This document shows, piece after piece, positions 1 to 15,038 of a stretch of 64,000 nt of DNA. Every line of letters starts with the position of its first letter. The stretch's first letter is position 1. This DNA comes from Setaria digitata. Lineage: Eukaryota; Nematoda; Chromadorea; Rhabditida; Setariidae. The notes under the pieces were generated by a model. It ran no database searches and had not been told where the DNA came from. It worked only from the letters and a program-made list of their open reading frames with translations. The stretch covers positions 124,001 through 188,000 of the forward strand of contig RCAB01000003.1 of assembly GCA_003640385.1 (NCBI GenBank), read 5' to 3'. A program made the position numbers and the translations under genes.

Positions 1-2303
<2,303 letters not shown>

Positions 2304-5300
2304 TCAAAATAATGTGCTTTGCAATTTAAGTGAAATTATGAAATTTATCTCTCGAATGCAAATGAAACATATTTTCAGGCGTAGAAAAGGTCCAAACAAG
2401 ATATCGTTATAGACAAACATTCCAAAAATAAGCAGTGCGAATCCAAGCAACTGAAAAAACCGATAAATAAAGGTTACATATATGATTTTAACTTCTTTTA
2501 AGAGAATAACAATAGTACTAAAAATTAGACGATAAATACAAATTTATACCTGCAATGGTATGAAATGTTCACCAAAAAGTGGAATTGAAACCAGCCAAAT
2601 TAAAAGGATTCTAACACTATCAAGTACCATCCTTGTCGTCGCCGATAATTCCTTGGTCACAGAAACACCAGCAAAATTGAAAAATGCAATGCTAGAAGAA
2701 ATTTACTAAGTAGTTACAACAGAGTTAGAAAACAAAAAGTGATATAGAAGCTACAGATGAAGTAGAATCATTCATTCCGCCTAAAGTGCCTGCAAAATAA
2801 TTATTTTCAAATCTTAGTTTAAGTTTTTGACTTCTTTTTTTTTTAGTGAAGATCATCTGTTAGCGGAGTCGAAAACTTTAATATTACTTATCAGACGCGC
2901 AGAAAGTCACACTGGAGTGAAAGAACATATGCAAACGGAACTGTGCGCGTCGACTCAGACAAAAAAGACTTAAATCAACCAAAAATAAATCCTGTCCTCG
3001 AAAGATTTCTTTCCATCGATCAATTTAATAATTTCTTAATCAGAATATGCAGAGAAATAAAACTGAATGATTGCTACAACTCACCTGATCACAGTAAGCA
3101 TGAGCGCAACACCAATCCATGGGTTATCTTTTACTTCTCTAAATGCATCAAACACATCTTCCAATCGATGATACGGATTAGTTGAAAAAATAGAAGGCAC
3201 CTTTATGAAATACATTGGAAACAGCAAAAATAACAGAATTGTTAAGCCGAAGAAACCTAAATTAGTAAGTTTTCTAAGCAACAAAAAGAACTGTATATAT
3301 GATTAACCTTCCCTTCGTGTCTATATGATGTATCACCATTTGATTCGGCGTAACTTAAGAATTATAAGTGAAAGGGTGAAGAATCTATGAAAAAAAAAAA
3401 ATCAAAATTCTGAATGACAAACCTTCCAAGCCCACAACTAATAAGGGCGGCACATTAAATTCTGTAATGATTTTCTGTTCAATAACCATCTGAATAGCTA
3501 CTATAATTTGAGCAATGATTATCAGCAAATCACCTGCAAACAAATGAAAGGTAAATTATAACTTTATCTCTGATGCCTTATAAACGAAATGGTAAATACA
3601 ATAAAGGCATACTTCTTTTCTAATTCCCTGACTTTTCATGCAGAAAAATAACTGTAAGGACATGTTTTCCAAAAACTACTACTATCATCGGGATTCTGTG
3701 CTTCCAAGACTGCATTAAAAATGATTACTAGAGCCATCATTTGACTCACCCCACTCAAAGAACTTTTATACCACTATGTGGTAGAAAATGCTCCAAATTC
3801 AGCAAACAAAAAATACCGATCATAGTCTCATGTGCTACATTAGTTTTAAACCCTACAATCATCTGAAATTGCTTTACCACCATTCTTCTTATGTGAAAGA
3901 TGTAAACTAATCATGATGATGGCACAATTTTTAGCAAGAAGAGCAAAATAGAGGTATCTACTAAAATAAAATATGTATGCAAAATAAACAGAAATGAGGA
4001 AATCTCAACCCCTTGATGTATATGTTTCAAAAATAAAAACTTACCGTAATTCATGAAAGAAATTTTCATTCATTTTTAAACAACGAGAGAAAATAACCTG
4101 TAATAATTCCATTAATATCATGTTTGGAATTTTTATCGAAAATAATATCGCTTACTCCAACAATAACGAGGCCAACAGTAACAAAGCCCATGCCTAACCA
4201 ACGGAAACCTTGCAGATATGACCGTAAGAAAGCAACCGAAAATAGACCAGTAAATATTATTACGGCGCCTGGAAAAGTAACTTTTTATATAGAAAAAATG
4301 TCCCAATTAAAACGGGAGATAATAATAGAACTATTGAACCCTAGAAAAAAGAAGACACGCCTTTTTCGATGCTTTGTCTTCACAAAAATTGTTTGACTGA
4401 GCAAGAAAGAAAAAGAGAAAAAAACATCCAAAAGCTTAATAAGTAAAGAACGGACAGAGAGAAGATAACACTAACGAATTACCTCTTAACATTTGAAACG
4501 ATGAAGCTTGAGTAAGATTCAAACCAATATACATTATCGAAGTAGCAAGAACATCACAAAGTGCTGGTGCAACGAACAGCCAAGGATTAAATTTCAGGAA
4601 ATTTTGTTCTGAAATGTGAGTAGATATGCCACTGCCACTCCTTTCACCATTGTTTACTGACGCCATTTGATCACGGTGATTTCGAATGCAATTTGAAATG
4701 ACGTAGGCAAATAAGCAAAACAGTTCACCGATGAACATACAAATTGCCTGAATAAAAAGACCCATTAAGTTTCTAACACATCAAAAGTTATCCTAAAAGT
4801 CACTGACATTAAATATTTCAATAACTAACAAACAACAGCTATAAAGAACTACCACTAGTAAAGACTAAGGAAAACATGACCACGCAATCAGATGCAACTA
4901 ATCTTAATGAAAAAATGCCTGAAATCCAGAAGACATGACAAAAATAGCATAATAAATCCTCTAGCTGAAAAAATTCAGAAAGTATGAGTTTAGTACATTG
5001 TTAAGCTGTTCAAAAATAACTGAGATAAGCAGCCAAACAGGGAGGAAAACAGTTAACAAAATAAAGAAATTGTCTAGCAAGTTGAATAACTTCATAATTA
5101 ATGCTAAATCCTAATGTACCTGAACAAATGGATGATTGAAGTATTTACCATCTACTTTCATGTTGTCAGCCCATCTGCAAAATGGTAGCAATTCATCTAT
5201 TAAGAAATTCCAAACGTTTTAAAAAAAATCAAAGAAAATCAAACGGAAATTATTTTGTCCCAAATTAATCAATTAATATTCGAAAACAACGCATTAAGAG

Positions 5301-5569
5301 CCATTTATTTAACATTATAGAAAAGAAAGAAAAAAATTCCTAGATCCTGGAATTCAGTATCTTGCAAAAGAATCATTGATAATGAAACTGAACAGAATTC
5401 TGTGGAGCAACAAAAACAGATTACACACGTATTCCAAAATTCAATTTTAAATTTATGAACCCAGTAACGACGCTTACTTTGCAGCAATAGTATTGATCGA
5501 TCCAGTGACAATCATAATCAGGCCAAGCACAAGTGGCTTTAGTACGTAACTTCTTTCTGTATTCATCAT
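2304..5569 (-). CDS. SLC35F6: SLC35F6-like drug/metabolite transporter superfamily membrane protein
   Basis: A multi-pass membrane protein of the SLC35F6 (C2orf18) family, found in lysosomal and mitochondrial membranes in animals; its substrate is not settled. Eight exons join in phase: 5569-5478, about 5175-5121, 4747-4485, 4270-4100, 3533-3424, 3258-3084, 2687-2551 and 2450-2304, giving roughly 340 residues. The family pattern runs throughout: LIMIVTGSINTIAAKWADN at the N-terminus, HPFVQAICMFIGE, ALCDVLATSIMYIGLNLTQA, SSFQMLRGAVIIFTGLFSV, DLLIIIAQIIVAIQMVIEQK, SVTKELSATTRMVLDSVR and a last membrane segment LLGFALLIFGMFVYND. The start ATG sits 11 bases after an AG in a T-rich context, consistent with trans-splicing. 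Length and order agree with the vertebrate protein. A family-typical luminal loop of about 30 residues is replaced by a Ser/Gly-rich stretch in exon 3. Confidence 0.92.
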
Positions 5570-6633
5570 ACTGAAACTCAATACACTTTTAAGACTCGGA
5601 AAAAACAGAATTCAAGGAAAAAGGAAAAACGACTTGAATAAAAAAGAAATGGGATGTCGTAGCATTTTCCTTTATCTTCTTCATCCTCATAAAATAAGTG
5701 ATAGTTATAACAAACGATGATATAAAAAAAACACGTTATTAAAACAGCCTCATCACTACAATAATTTACGAAGATCCCAAATAAATTGAATTTTTATTTA
5801 ATTTTATTAACATTTTTAAGGTAATTTCCTAAAGTTACATTAAGTTTACTGAATCAACTTAGTCTGTTAAGTCGAACCTAATGGAAGGTAAAATAAAAGT
5901 CCATGTGCCGTTCAAGCATAATCTTAAACTTAAATAAGCTTAAGTCTCAGAGCCTTCGAAATCTTCACCAAAGCTATCGAATTATCACAATTTTGCCTTC
6001 TCACAGAATGAGCTGTTTGTTCACCAAAATATAACATTGGTGAAAATAAATTATAAGAGAAGCATATAAAATGCTATCTTGCCAAAGTTCCATATTTGAA
6101 AATGAATGCCTGTCCCAAAAATTGAAAGTTTTGCACTCTAAGCGCAGATATAAGCAGTGAACTGACAAATCCAAAACCTCGCATCAGGGAAGGCTATTAT
6201 TTTAGGAAAAAATGATAGCCAAACTAACACTTTCACAATCAATGCCGAATGCTCGAACTACCGAAACATTTTAAAGTCCATGAGCAAGAAGACAAAACAG
6301 CGAAGCAATATGTAAACTAACGAAAATGCTAGATTCTAGATTACCAAGAGGTCATGATGATGAAGTGGACACCTGCGCAGCAAACCTACAGATAACCAAA
6401 GCCTGGCGTACCCTTATCAGATCACTTAGCAGTTGCTCATTCAGTTAACATCAAGGGATAAGTATTTTCATCGCGCCTACACAGTGGCACAAAATGATAT
6501 TGTTTATAGTGAGTGATGTCATCCTGGAATACTGATTTTAAGTTGGTGTTTGGTGGAGAGGGATGGAGTGATGGATAAGTGGAGGTTGGATGTGTGAAGG
6601 GAAAGATAGTGATGATGGTTTTGTTTTGCAGGA
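5570..6633. promoter_or_regulatory. Divergent intergenic region between SLC35F6-like and PUM3
   Basis: About 1.06 kb separates the start codons of two genes that point away from each other, so this region must hold both promoters. No TATA box, initiator or other element could be picked out by eye. The base composition is ordinary AT-rich non-coding DNA until a purine-rich stretch begins near 6540. Confidence 0.4.
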
Positions 6634-9600
6634 GTGATAATGAAGGTGAAGAAAAGGGAAGAGAGGAAGAAGAAGGATGCTTCGAGCAAAGGAATCCAGT
6701 GGAAGGAAGAAAAGATGCGAAGCGCGAGACAGATCTCGAGAAAACAATGCAGGAAGAAGGGTAATGATCAGGTTGGTTTTGTATATATCACTCGATTGTT
6801 TCTCTTCTGCCAGCTATGCATTCATCATATGGAATTGAGTTGTTGCTTGCAGCGTCTCCACTTGCTCTGTTTTTGGGGTAGCTACAGTTTCTTGAGGAGT
6901 GGAAGGTGGAGAAAAGCTTCTTCGAGTTCTATCCTTTTGTATGTGAGTTTATTGCAGGGTGAAAGTCAAGAAAAGGAGTTTACTCAAAGAGGACCTGAGG
7001 ATGACAATACTAATCCAGAAACGAAGAAGAAACGAGTATCGTTTGCCGTTGATTTGGAAATGTTGAAAGTGTTTGATCGAAGGATGAAGCTGACAGTAAG
7101 TAAAACTCATGAAATATTAATCTGATTAATACTTTTTATAATGGATTGCATAGCCTCAGTCGTATTTCATTGATTTTTGTGGTAATTTTCAGCGATTGGG
7201 GAATTGCTGTGTAAATCATAAAAAAGATTTACGGTCTACTGTACAGCAAGATATCACAGACGACTTTCTATATTTCGGACTGATTCATGCTCTGCATACC
7301 TCTGCCAATATATTTCAGGTTACACCATCAACAGCTAGTCCTGGTAGAAGCATCATTATGAAGAAGGAAGATGGACCGAAAAGTCCATCAAATTCATCTG
7401 CAATGCCAACATCTAGAGATAAGGAATCAGTAAAAAAAATTATGCTTACACATTTAGCTTATGGACAAAGTCGTGATGAAGCCACAAGAACAGAGAAAGC
7501 TAAGCAAGAGGCTGTTAAGAATTCTGCAGTGAAATTTGCCAAAACAAACTCAAAAAAAGTGGCGGGAAAGACAGGAAAAAAATTTCAGAAAACTGATTGT
7601 GTAAAAATCCGGTCAGTCAGCACAAGAAGGAAATTGCAGGTATGGATTGTTTACTTACTTGTCAGCAAACTCAAGTTTATTTAGTGCAAAATCTACTAGC
7701 TCCAGTTTTTTTGAACGATGTTTTTTTTTTCTCTTCGTATTTTGAAGTTTTTGGTTCCAGTGAGACTATATCTTATTTTCATTGCAATTATTTTTTCTAA
7801 ATAAAAGTGTTTGAAGTTGTCATAATTACTTTATTTTAGGTGACCAGAAAAATAAAAGAAAGGTTGTTGAGCATGCCAAGAAAAGAACGCAAAATGTATG
7901 TTCGGGAATTACGGAGGAAACGAAAGCCTCATTTTGATTTGGCACTTCGATGCAAACATCTGTGGGAGAAATTACGAAGGTAGTTTTTTCGCTTCCAATC
8001 ATACTGGGCGATTCTCTCTGGAGATCGAAGTTTCACTCTCTACTTAACATTTTTCTAAATGGACAGATGGTATTGCTTCTGTAGTGAACTCAACTTTTTT
8101 AGTGGAAAAACGAATGAAAATGAGCGGAAAAAGCTGGCCACTGAGATTTTTGGAATAGTGAAAGGAAAAGTAAAGGAACTAATATTTGCGCATGATACCT
8201 GTCGAGTTGTGGAATGCTTAATAACAAATGGAGATAACAATGTACGAAATGCTCTTTTCGAAGAACTTATACCGGAGATCATCAGCATGGCAAAGTCAAA
8301 ATATGCTAGATTTTTCATCATGAAAATGCTCAAACACGGGTATGCTTTCAGAAATTGATGCTCTCAATAAATTTATCGCATGAACTAGAACTAATTCTAT
8401 TCTAACATTTGGAGAATATATCTTAGTTGGTCCAAAAATCTGTAGTAGCTTCTTCATTCCTTCCAGCCTGAACTGTCTTCTATATTGTTTAGGTAATTTC
8501 TGCAAATGTTTAGATAGCAATTGGTTGTGGAACCATGGGACTTATGCTTGACATGACAAGATCTGCGTACACACAACATCTCCTATTATGTAATATAGCA
8601 GAATACAGTAGAAAATAAATGCGTATAAAACGCTCCGTGACTTTTTGTGTCGGATATTCGGATTCTTTGATTTAGATCTGTGGCACAACGTCAAATAATA
8701 TTTGATGGATTTCGTGGACACTGTGTTTCATTATTGCGGATGTCATCAGCAGCCCAGATTTTAGAAATAGCCTATAATGATTATGCAAATGCTCAACAAC
8801 GATATAACATTATTATTGAGTTTTATGGAGTGGATTTCGCTTATTTTAAAGTTGGTGGTTATTGTCGTTTTTTTTTTTTTTTTTGTTTTCTATTATTTTT
8901 TTTTTTTTGTTGTTAATGATGTTTTAAAAAATTGGAAGTTATTTGTCAGTACAAATTTTAATTCATCGCCGAAATTGATAAGCCGTAAATAATCAAGTTT
9001 ATTTTAGAGTGCTGACAAAGGAATACGAACACTGAGAGAAATAATAGCGGAATATCCGAACAGAAAAACATCAATTGTCAAATATCTTGAAAGCATCCTG
9101 TCTGATATTGTAGACAAGTAATTGCTATGATTTCAGTTTGAGGCTTGAGTAAAGATATAAAATTTGTTAATTTCGATTATTATTATTTTTTCTTTTTTTG
9201 ATATGAAATTTGTTGTTTATCACTATATTTACTTGTTTGCAGGCCTCAAACGAAATTAAGTTTGACGCATCGTTTGTTGAGTGATTTTTTCGAGTTTGCT
9301 GATGCTAAGCAGTTAGAAGAAATGATTGATTCTTTGAAACTACGTATACCTGAGGTTATTAATTTTGAATTATGACTGATTTTATCTTTGGCATGGTGAG
9401 CTTTGTAAATACTGACATTATGAGTTTTATGAACATTTTATCTCTCGTAGCTTGAGATGGAGGGACAAGAAAAAATTATAAAATGATAAAATGACAAGGA
9501 AAAAGGGAAGGAGGGAGAATATCTGGAACATTGAACATATTCTAATCACCAAAGAAATAATCATATTACATATTTTAGATCGTTCACACAACTGATGGTG

Positions 9601-11416
9601 TGCGTACGGCAATGAAGTGCTTATGGAATAGCCCTGCAAAAGCGAGAAAGGTTATCTATTTAAAATAAAGAGCATAAGATTTGTGAATATGACTATGCCA
9701 AAATTATAACTTTTTGCTTCAAGTTCATCTTAAATTAAGGAACCAAATTTTACAGATAATGCTAAAAAATTTCAAAGGACTGGTGACGAAAATCTGCATA
9801 GAAGAGTTTGCTCATCGTTTTTTGATTGCTGTTTTTGATACTGTCGATGATACGGTATTGGTTGATAAATATTTTTTAAAGGTTAATTTTCCGTTAAAAC
9901 TTTTTTTTTCTTTTGCTTTATCATAAAGAATTTGGAAGTGCAAAACAAAAAAAATTAAAGAGATCCTCTGGATCTCCACCTCATCGAAAATGAGATGATG
10001 GGAGTGGGAAGTTGTTTACGTCAACCTTTCGTGATTAATATAATCATTCTTAAATGTTTTTTTGATATTTCTTCTCAGGAATTGTTGAACAATATTGGTG
10101 AAATTATTAAAAGCAGTTATGGTGTAAAAGTTATGCATCACTTAATTCATCCAAGAGATCCTCGCTTTTGTTCAGCATCGCAAGTTGCAATTTATAAAGC
10201 GGTTAGTTCACATTTGATTATTGCCAAAATTCTCCCATTTTTTGAAACTTGCCATTCTTCTTTATACGAACTAAAAATTATTTGTTGAAAATTTGGTAGG
10301 TCAAGAGCTAACTTTTTACTTATGGTTCATAAACTTTAAATATTTCAGGGAGATAGAAATCCATATAGTAAAAAAGACAGCAAATTGCGTTATTCAGAAT
10401 TGTTTTCATACATTCAGAAACCATTTTGTAACTATTTCACCGAAAACATGGATGCTGTGCTTTGTGAGAATCATGCATCATTACTTGTTTTGGATATGCT
10501 AGAAGCACCAAGTAGGTTTTATGTTAAGCAATCATAACCATCTATGACGTTTGCTGCTTCAATATTCTGTAATAGCTGAATTTATTGCTCGTAAACCTCT
10601 ACAATTTTTCCTCTCTCGTTAGCGATTATATTTGTAGTAGTTATTTGATGGTGTGTTCAAAGAAAGCAAGAGCTTTGAGAAGTGCGAGAGGGACTGAATT
10701 AGTGCAAACCTCACTTCTTTTCTTTCCTTCTCGATTACAATAGTTTATTGTCCAGGAGAATTTATTGTGCTTTGAAGATATTCTCCAGCAATATTTTACA
10801 GCTGATTTGGATCTGTTCGAGCGAACTGTAAATGCAGAAGATCGCGCGGCTTGCTATAATGCAATTGCTTCTACGTGCAATCGAGAATTCATACCCTCTG
10901 ATGTCGAACAGCTTCATCCAATTGAGCATCCTCAAGCTCATTTCGTAATTTCTAAATTGCTAAAATGTGATTCCAAATTTGATATCAAGCTTGGGGATAT
11001 TATTGTGAAACGATGTAGGAATCAGTTATCATCCTGGGTGATTTTTAATTTTTTTTTCCCAAATTTCTGAACTGACCACATAACTCATAGATATTTAATC
11101 GATAAAAAAATTTTAATTAAATTGCTGTTTAGCTGTTCCTTCACTTCCGAAAAAAAAAAAATTTTTGAAATTCAAAGTTAAACTACAGCTTTAGACAAAA
11201 ATAGTAACCTTTTACTGTATAGTTAGCACTTCCTTTCATTTATACTGGCTGCATTAATTTCAGCTCGCATGTAACAAGGGATGTTTTATACTTCTGCATA
11301 TTCTGGAAAATGCATCTAAACAAACTCGAGAATTAGTGAAAAAGACGTTGTCTTTATCAGCAGTGGGAAGGTATCATACAAAAGGAGCTACTATATTGAT
11401 GCAAAAATTGAAGTGA
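6634..11416 (+). CDS. PUM3: PUM3/Puf-A nucleolar Puf-repeat protein with CPL domain
   Basis: Homologue of PUM3 (KIAA0020, yeast Puf6), a nucleolar RNA/DNA-binding protein of ribosome biogenesis made of Puf-like helical repeats. Exons about 6634-6771, 6958-7095, 7319-7636 (possibly from 7193), 7841-7980, 8103-8339, 8672-8851, 9008-9117, 9242-9354, 9578-9648, 9754-9880, 10079-10201, 10350-10510, 10755-11037 and 11264-11416. The N-terminus is a Lys/Arg-rich tail. The core begins LRCKHLWEKLRR and runs FAHDTCRVVECLITNG, AKSKYARFFIMKMLKHG, AQILEIAYND, SADKGIRTL, IVHTTDGVRTAMKCLWN and YGVKVMHHLIHPRDPR, ending with a CPL-type C-terminus (EHPQAHFVISKLLK, then GATILMQKLK). The start and first two introns are uncertain. 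The 10510/10755 junction does not keep frame as drawn, so a short exon may be missed there. AATAAA follows about 40 bases after the stop. Confidence 0.92.
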
Positions 11417-11982
11417 TGGTATTGTTCTTGTTTGCATTCTTGTTATGCTTTATGTTTAAATAAATTGCCACTCCATTCCTGCATTTATTTAAGAAAGAGT
11501 AGACTCTATTTAGTGCTATGGGTTTTTTTTTTTTTTTAGTTCATCTATTACATAGTCTAACGAATAGTGAGTATCTTACATCGCTTTGTTCTTATACACG
11601 GAAAATGAGAAGTGTGTGATAGACAGCAGCGAATTAAGTATTTTTGTCACTTCTCTTTTGTATTATGTCGGAAAATAAGCATAAGAAAACGCAACAGAAA
11701 TACAGTACAAATATGACTTTCATGGTTAGGAGGCGGATTAACTATAAAAAGCAGTCCAGATTCTCAATAGTTTCCCTCATGTGTAATAAATATGCTGTTT
11801 CAAGTGTTAAAAATTATATAAGCTCCCGAGAAGGTGGAATTTCATCACTGGAAAGATATGAAATCAATTTTCTGGAGAGGGGAACTATTTGTAGCGTTTA
11901 AATGTGAAGACGAATTCATAAAACAAAATACACGGAAATAAAAACAATAAATATAATTCTACACAATATACAAGCAACAATA
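11417..11982. other. Convergent 3' intergenic region
   Basis: 566 bases between the stop codons of the plus-strand PUM3 gene and the minus-strand CCCH gene. AATAAA-type signals occur near 11457 on the plus strand, and AT-rich sequence before 11983 fits the other gene's 3' end. A plus-strand open frame at 11644-11901 lacks any recognisable family pattern and is not called. Confidence 0.5.
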
Positions 11983-13400
11983 TTACTGCTTCTTTGGAAG
12001 CACCCTTTGGGGATTAATTACATAGAGAAAGTCGTCCAATATATTGAATTGCAATGGTTTAATTTCAATTTCTTCCTTGCAAACTCTGTCACTTCGGAAT
12101 GGATCGCATGCTAATACTGTGTTATCTTCCGCATCATTTTTTGGTATTGATGCTGCTCTAAGTGAGGATTCTACTTCGGAGCATGATTCGAGGTCCTTAG
12201 AACATTCGAAAGTGAGCTTCTTTTGGCTCTTCACTTTACACTGTCTCAACTGTATGGACTCTGACTGAATGCTAGAATTAGTCGCTTATTTTAAAAAAGT
12301 GTACGTAGTTATGCCACGAATCATTAAGCATGATCTTGTGGATCATAGCTCTTGAAAAGTTTGGAATTCGGGTACTCAAAAAAAAAAAAAGTCAGTACCC
12401 AGAAAAACAGGCGTTTTCTGGACAATCATCTGTTTGTTTCGGTAGCGGTTGTGATAACGACAAAGAAGACCCGGATAAACTATCCAGGCATTTTTCTAAA
12501 TCAATTCGGATAAGATCATGGATGAAATGGCATTGATCACCATAAGGACAGTACCCAAACGTTGTGTATTTGATACACAGTGCAGTGCGATAGCGAGGAT
12601 TGTTGAATAATTTCTGGAAAATCAAGTATAATTCCATTTCAATTATCCTACTATTGATCGTAGACGAAGGTGTACTAGTGCATCCAAGTAGTTTGCTTTT
12701 GGATTTCCAAATTCATCAAATACTATCAGAAATTAGGAAAATTTTCTTATTTAATTAAAATATGACGACCATATGTTCAAATCTATTATATTAAAATCTG
12801 CTTACTACTTCCGCTTTTGGCAATGGCCTTAACTCTTCTGGACCGTGTGCGAACTTACAACGTTTCCCATAATTGCAGCGACCAGTATCTTTCCAGGCTT
12901 GACATGGCACTGTCTGAAATGTGTGTTACCGTTAATATGCAAAAATTAGGTTATCTTAAGTCGAAGGATCGCAGCCAACATCAACAAAACAAAACACTGC
13001 TATGCCTGCTTTGTTAATTAATGATTTGACTGTCTCACTTAGTCGTTTGAATTTGCTCTCAGCCAAGTTCAATGTTTTCATTAAAAATATAATTCCTTCC
13101 TGTAAATCGGTTATTCGATTTTGTGTGTCCTGTGACGATTTCAAAGTTTTCTAGCATTCCGTTGATTAAAAATATGCAGTAAAAAGTGGAATTTGTAAAT
13201 TTTCAGTTGCTTTTGAATTGTGGATTCAGAAATATACTAACTTTATGCGTTTCAGCTTTCCGCCTTTGTTTCCGTTCTGCTAGTAGCAGTTGTGACTGAT
13301 AAACAAACTGGAACCATTGCCTAAGGTACATGTCTCTGTTGTAAAAGTCTAGATCGAACTGTTTCTGTTTTAACATTTCCTGTACCACCAGTGAATTCAT
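11983..13400 (-). CDS. Tandem CCCH zinc-finger RNA-binding protein (TIS11/MEX type)
   Basis: Predicted cytoplasmic RNA-binding protein of the TTP/TIS11 class; in nematodes such proteins (MEX, OMA, POS-1 relatives) often control maternal mRNAs. Exons about 13400-13243, 13162-12995, 12914-12806, 12614-12399 and 12264-11983, all in phase. The N-terminal 105 residues are helical and charged. Finger 1 is C-x8-C-x5-C-x3-H (CQAWKDTGRCNYGKRCKFAH). The linker PEELRPLPKAEV leads to the YRTALC lead-in and finger 2, also C-x8-C-x5-C-x3-H (start CIKYTTFGYC, end CHFIH). The roughly 150-residue C-terminus is Ser-rich and acidic with no domain I recognise. Finger 1 is preceded by PCQAW instead of the usual YKTELC. 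The start ATG lies 29 bases after an AG in TTTGCAG, fitting trans-splicing. Which worm paralogue it is cannot be said. Confidence 0.9.
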
Positions 13401-13617
13401 GTCTTGCTTGAAGCTAACTTAAAAGAATCTGCAAATTCAGAATTCCAATCTATGAAAACTTTTATTTCATATTCTACTAGATTGTAAAAATATTCTCAAA
13501 GCGGCAAATTTATTGTTTGTAAACCAAATACTCAAAAATAATTTTTCAAAAAAAAAAAAAAACAATAATACAAAAGACTGGAATTATTAAAGCTTAAGCA
13601 AAACTAACCCTCTTCTT

Positions 13618-14183
13618 TCAATGTTCCCAATTCCAAATTATTATAATTCTAAATTCTTCAGATGGGCATTGTTCTACGAAACGCTTCTTTGCCGCGATAT
13701 CTAGATTTTTCTTTAAGGAAGCCTCCAACTTGTCTTCTTTATTGAACTGCAACATATAATTTCAGGAACAATAATCAAGGTAACATTTTTGTATATTGAA
13801 CTGAATTACTTCAAATTTTTTTCAAAAAAAAAAAACAAAAAACTTTAAATTTTTTTAGTTGGTAAGATTATTTGAAGGGTACTATTATCATTGACTGGTT
13901 AAGGATAATGTGATTTGTATTCTTTAGTTCCGGATCACCTAATACGTTGATATGAATGAAGATCCAAAAATCTCAGAAATACCGGAATCACCGAATTTCT
14001 GATAATTAGAGATGATATATTATTTAAAAAGTTTTGCTTGACTACAAAATATGAATTTCTCATTGTTTCGTAAAGAAAAAAGAAAATCTTTGTTATTATG
14101 GGTGAGACCGTATTCAGATCTTGGACCTACTTCAACAGCTTCCTCTGCAATCTTGCTACAGTTACTCTTCGTGAAATAATGCT
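13618..14183 (-). CDS. Two coding-like exons of an unrecognised gene
   Basis: Two minus-strand segments look like exons and agree in phase. The first, about 14183-14131, reads HYFTKSNCSKIAEEAVE and ends at a GT donor. The second, 13748-13618, follows a TATGTTGCAG acceptor and reads FNKEDKLEASLKKNLDIAAK, then KRFVEQCPSEEF, to a TGA. The composition (Lys/Glu-rich, evenly distributed) is unlike the surrounding DNA in other frames. No start exon was found with certainty. An ATG segment at 14383-14328 has good splice sites but the wrong phase. I do not recognise the protein. It may be the 3' end of a small gene, or chance. Confidence 0.35.
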
Positions 14184-15038
14184 CTAGAAATACTTAGAGA
14201 GTAATTTGGAGTTAAATAAAACTTAAAAAAAAAATAGATTTGGCAATTATTTCATCTTCACTTATTAATTAATGATTTTGCTATCAGATTGTGTCATCAT
14301 CTTTCAGCAAAGTCTGAACGCATCTACCAGTGCTTCTCTGCTTCAAGGCAACATTTTACAATATTTCTATGATATTTCTCCATACTGCTGCAATTGCATA
14401 TCTGTATGATAACATTTTCGACTCAAACGTGTTTTATGTTGGCCCATCTTTGATCGTGGTTAATAGGTAGTCAGAAGGACAAAGTATTTCATCAAATAGT
14501 AATTCTGTCTAACATAAGTATACGGTATATTAAACGCAGTTTCCATAGTTGCAAACACAAAGGACTATTGTTTGGATCATAGCAAAGGCAATTAATTCAT
14601 TTAACTGGGTCCCTCTAGACCGAATTTCACTCTTTCGTTTTCTTGTCTTAAAGAATAGAGAGGTCCTCGAGTTATAGTTTGGTCTTAAGATAGAACTGAA
14701 ATCATGTTTAAAAGCAAAAACACTTCTTAATAAGGGTTATTATTGAGCGTTATTATGAGTATGATTTATTGAAATTCAACTAATTTAAATTGATTGGTTC
14801 ATTGGATTTATTTCAACATTCTATTATATAATTAAATCAGATCATTTAAATATAACAAATAACGAGATACACTCCAGGGCATTTTCAAAATATTCTGTTT
14901 GGCATTTCTCTCATTTTTTGTGCACTTATAAAGTAATGGAATTAATTATGTCCTTGTACTGATTGATGTCCAGCATGGCCATCACAAAATTTTTTTTAAA
15001 AATGTTCTTTGATAGTCTTTTCTTGATAGATTTAAAGT

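Noticed and set aside
6579..6764. Overlapping plus-strand frame starting upstream of the PUM3 start
   Set aside because: It is a different frame of the same Lys/Glu-rich purine-biased exon. The frame beginning at 6634 fits the basic N-terminus expected of PUM3.
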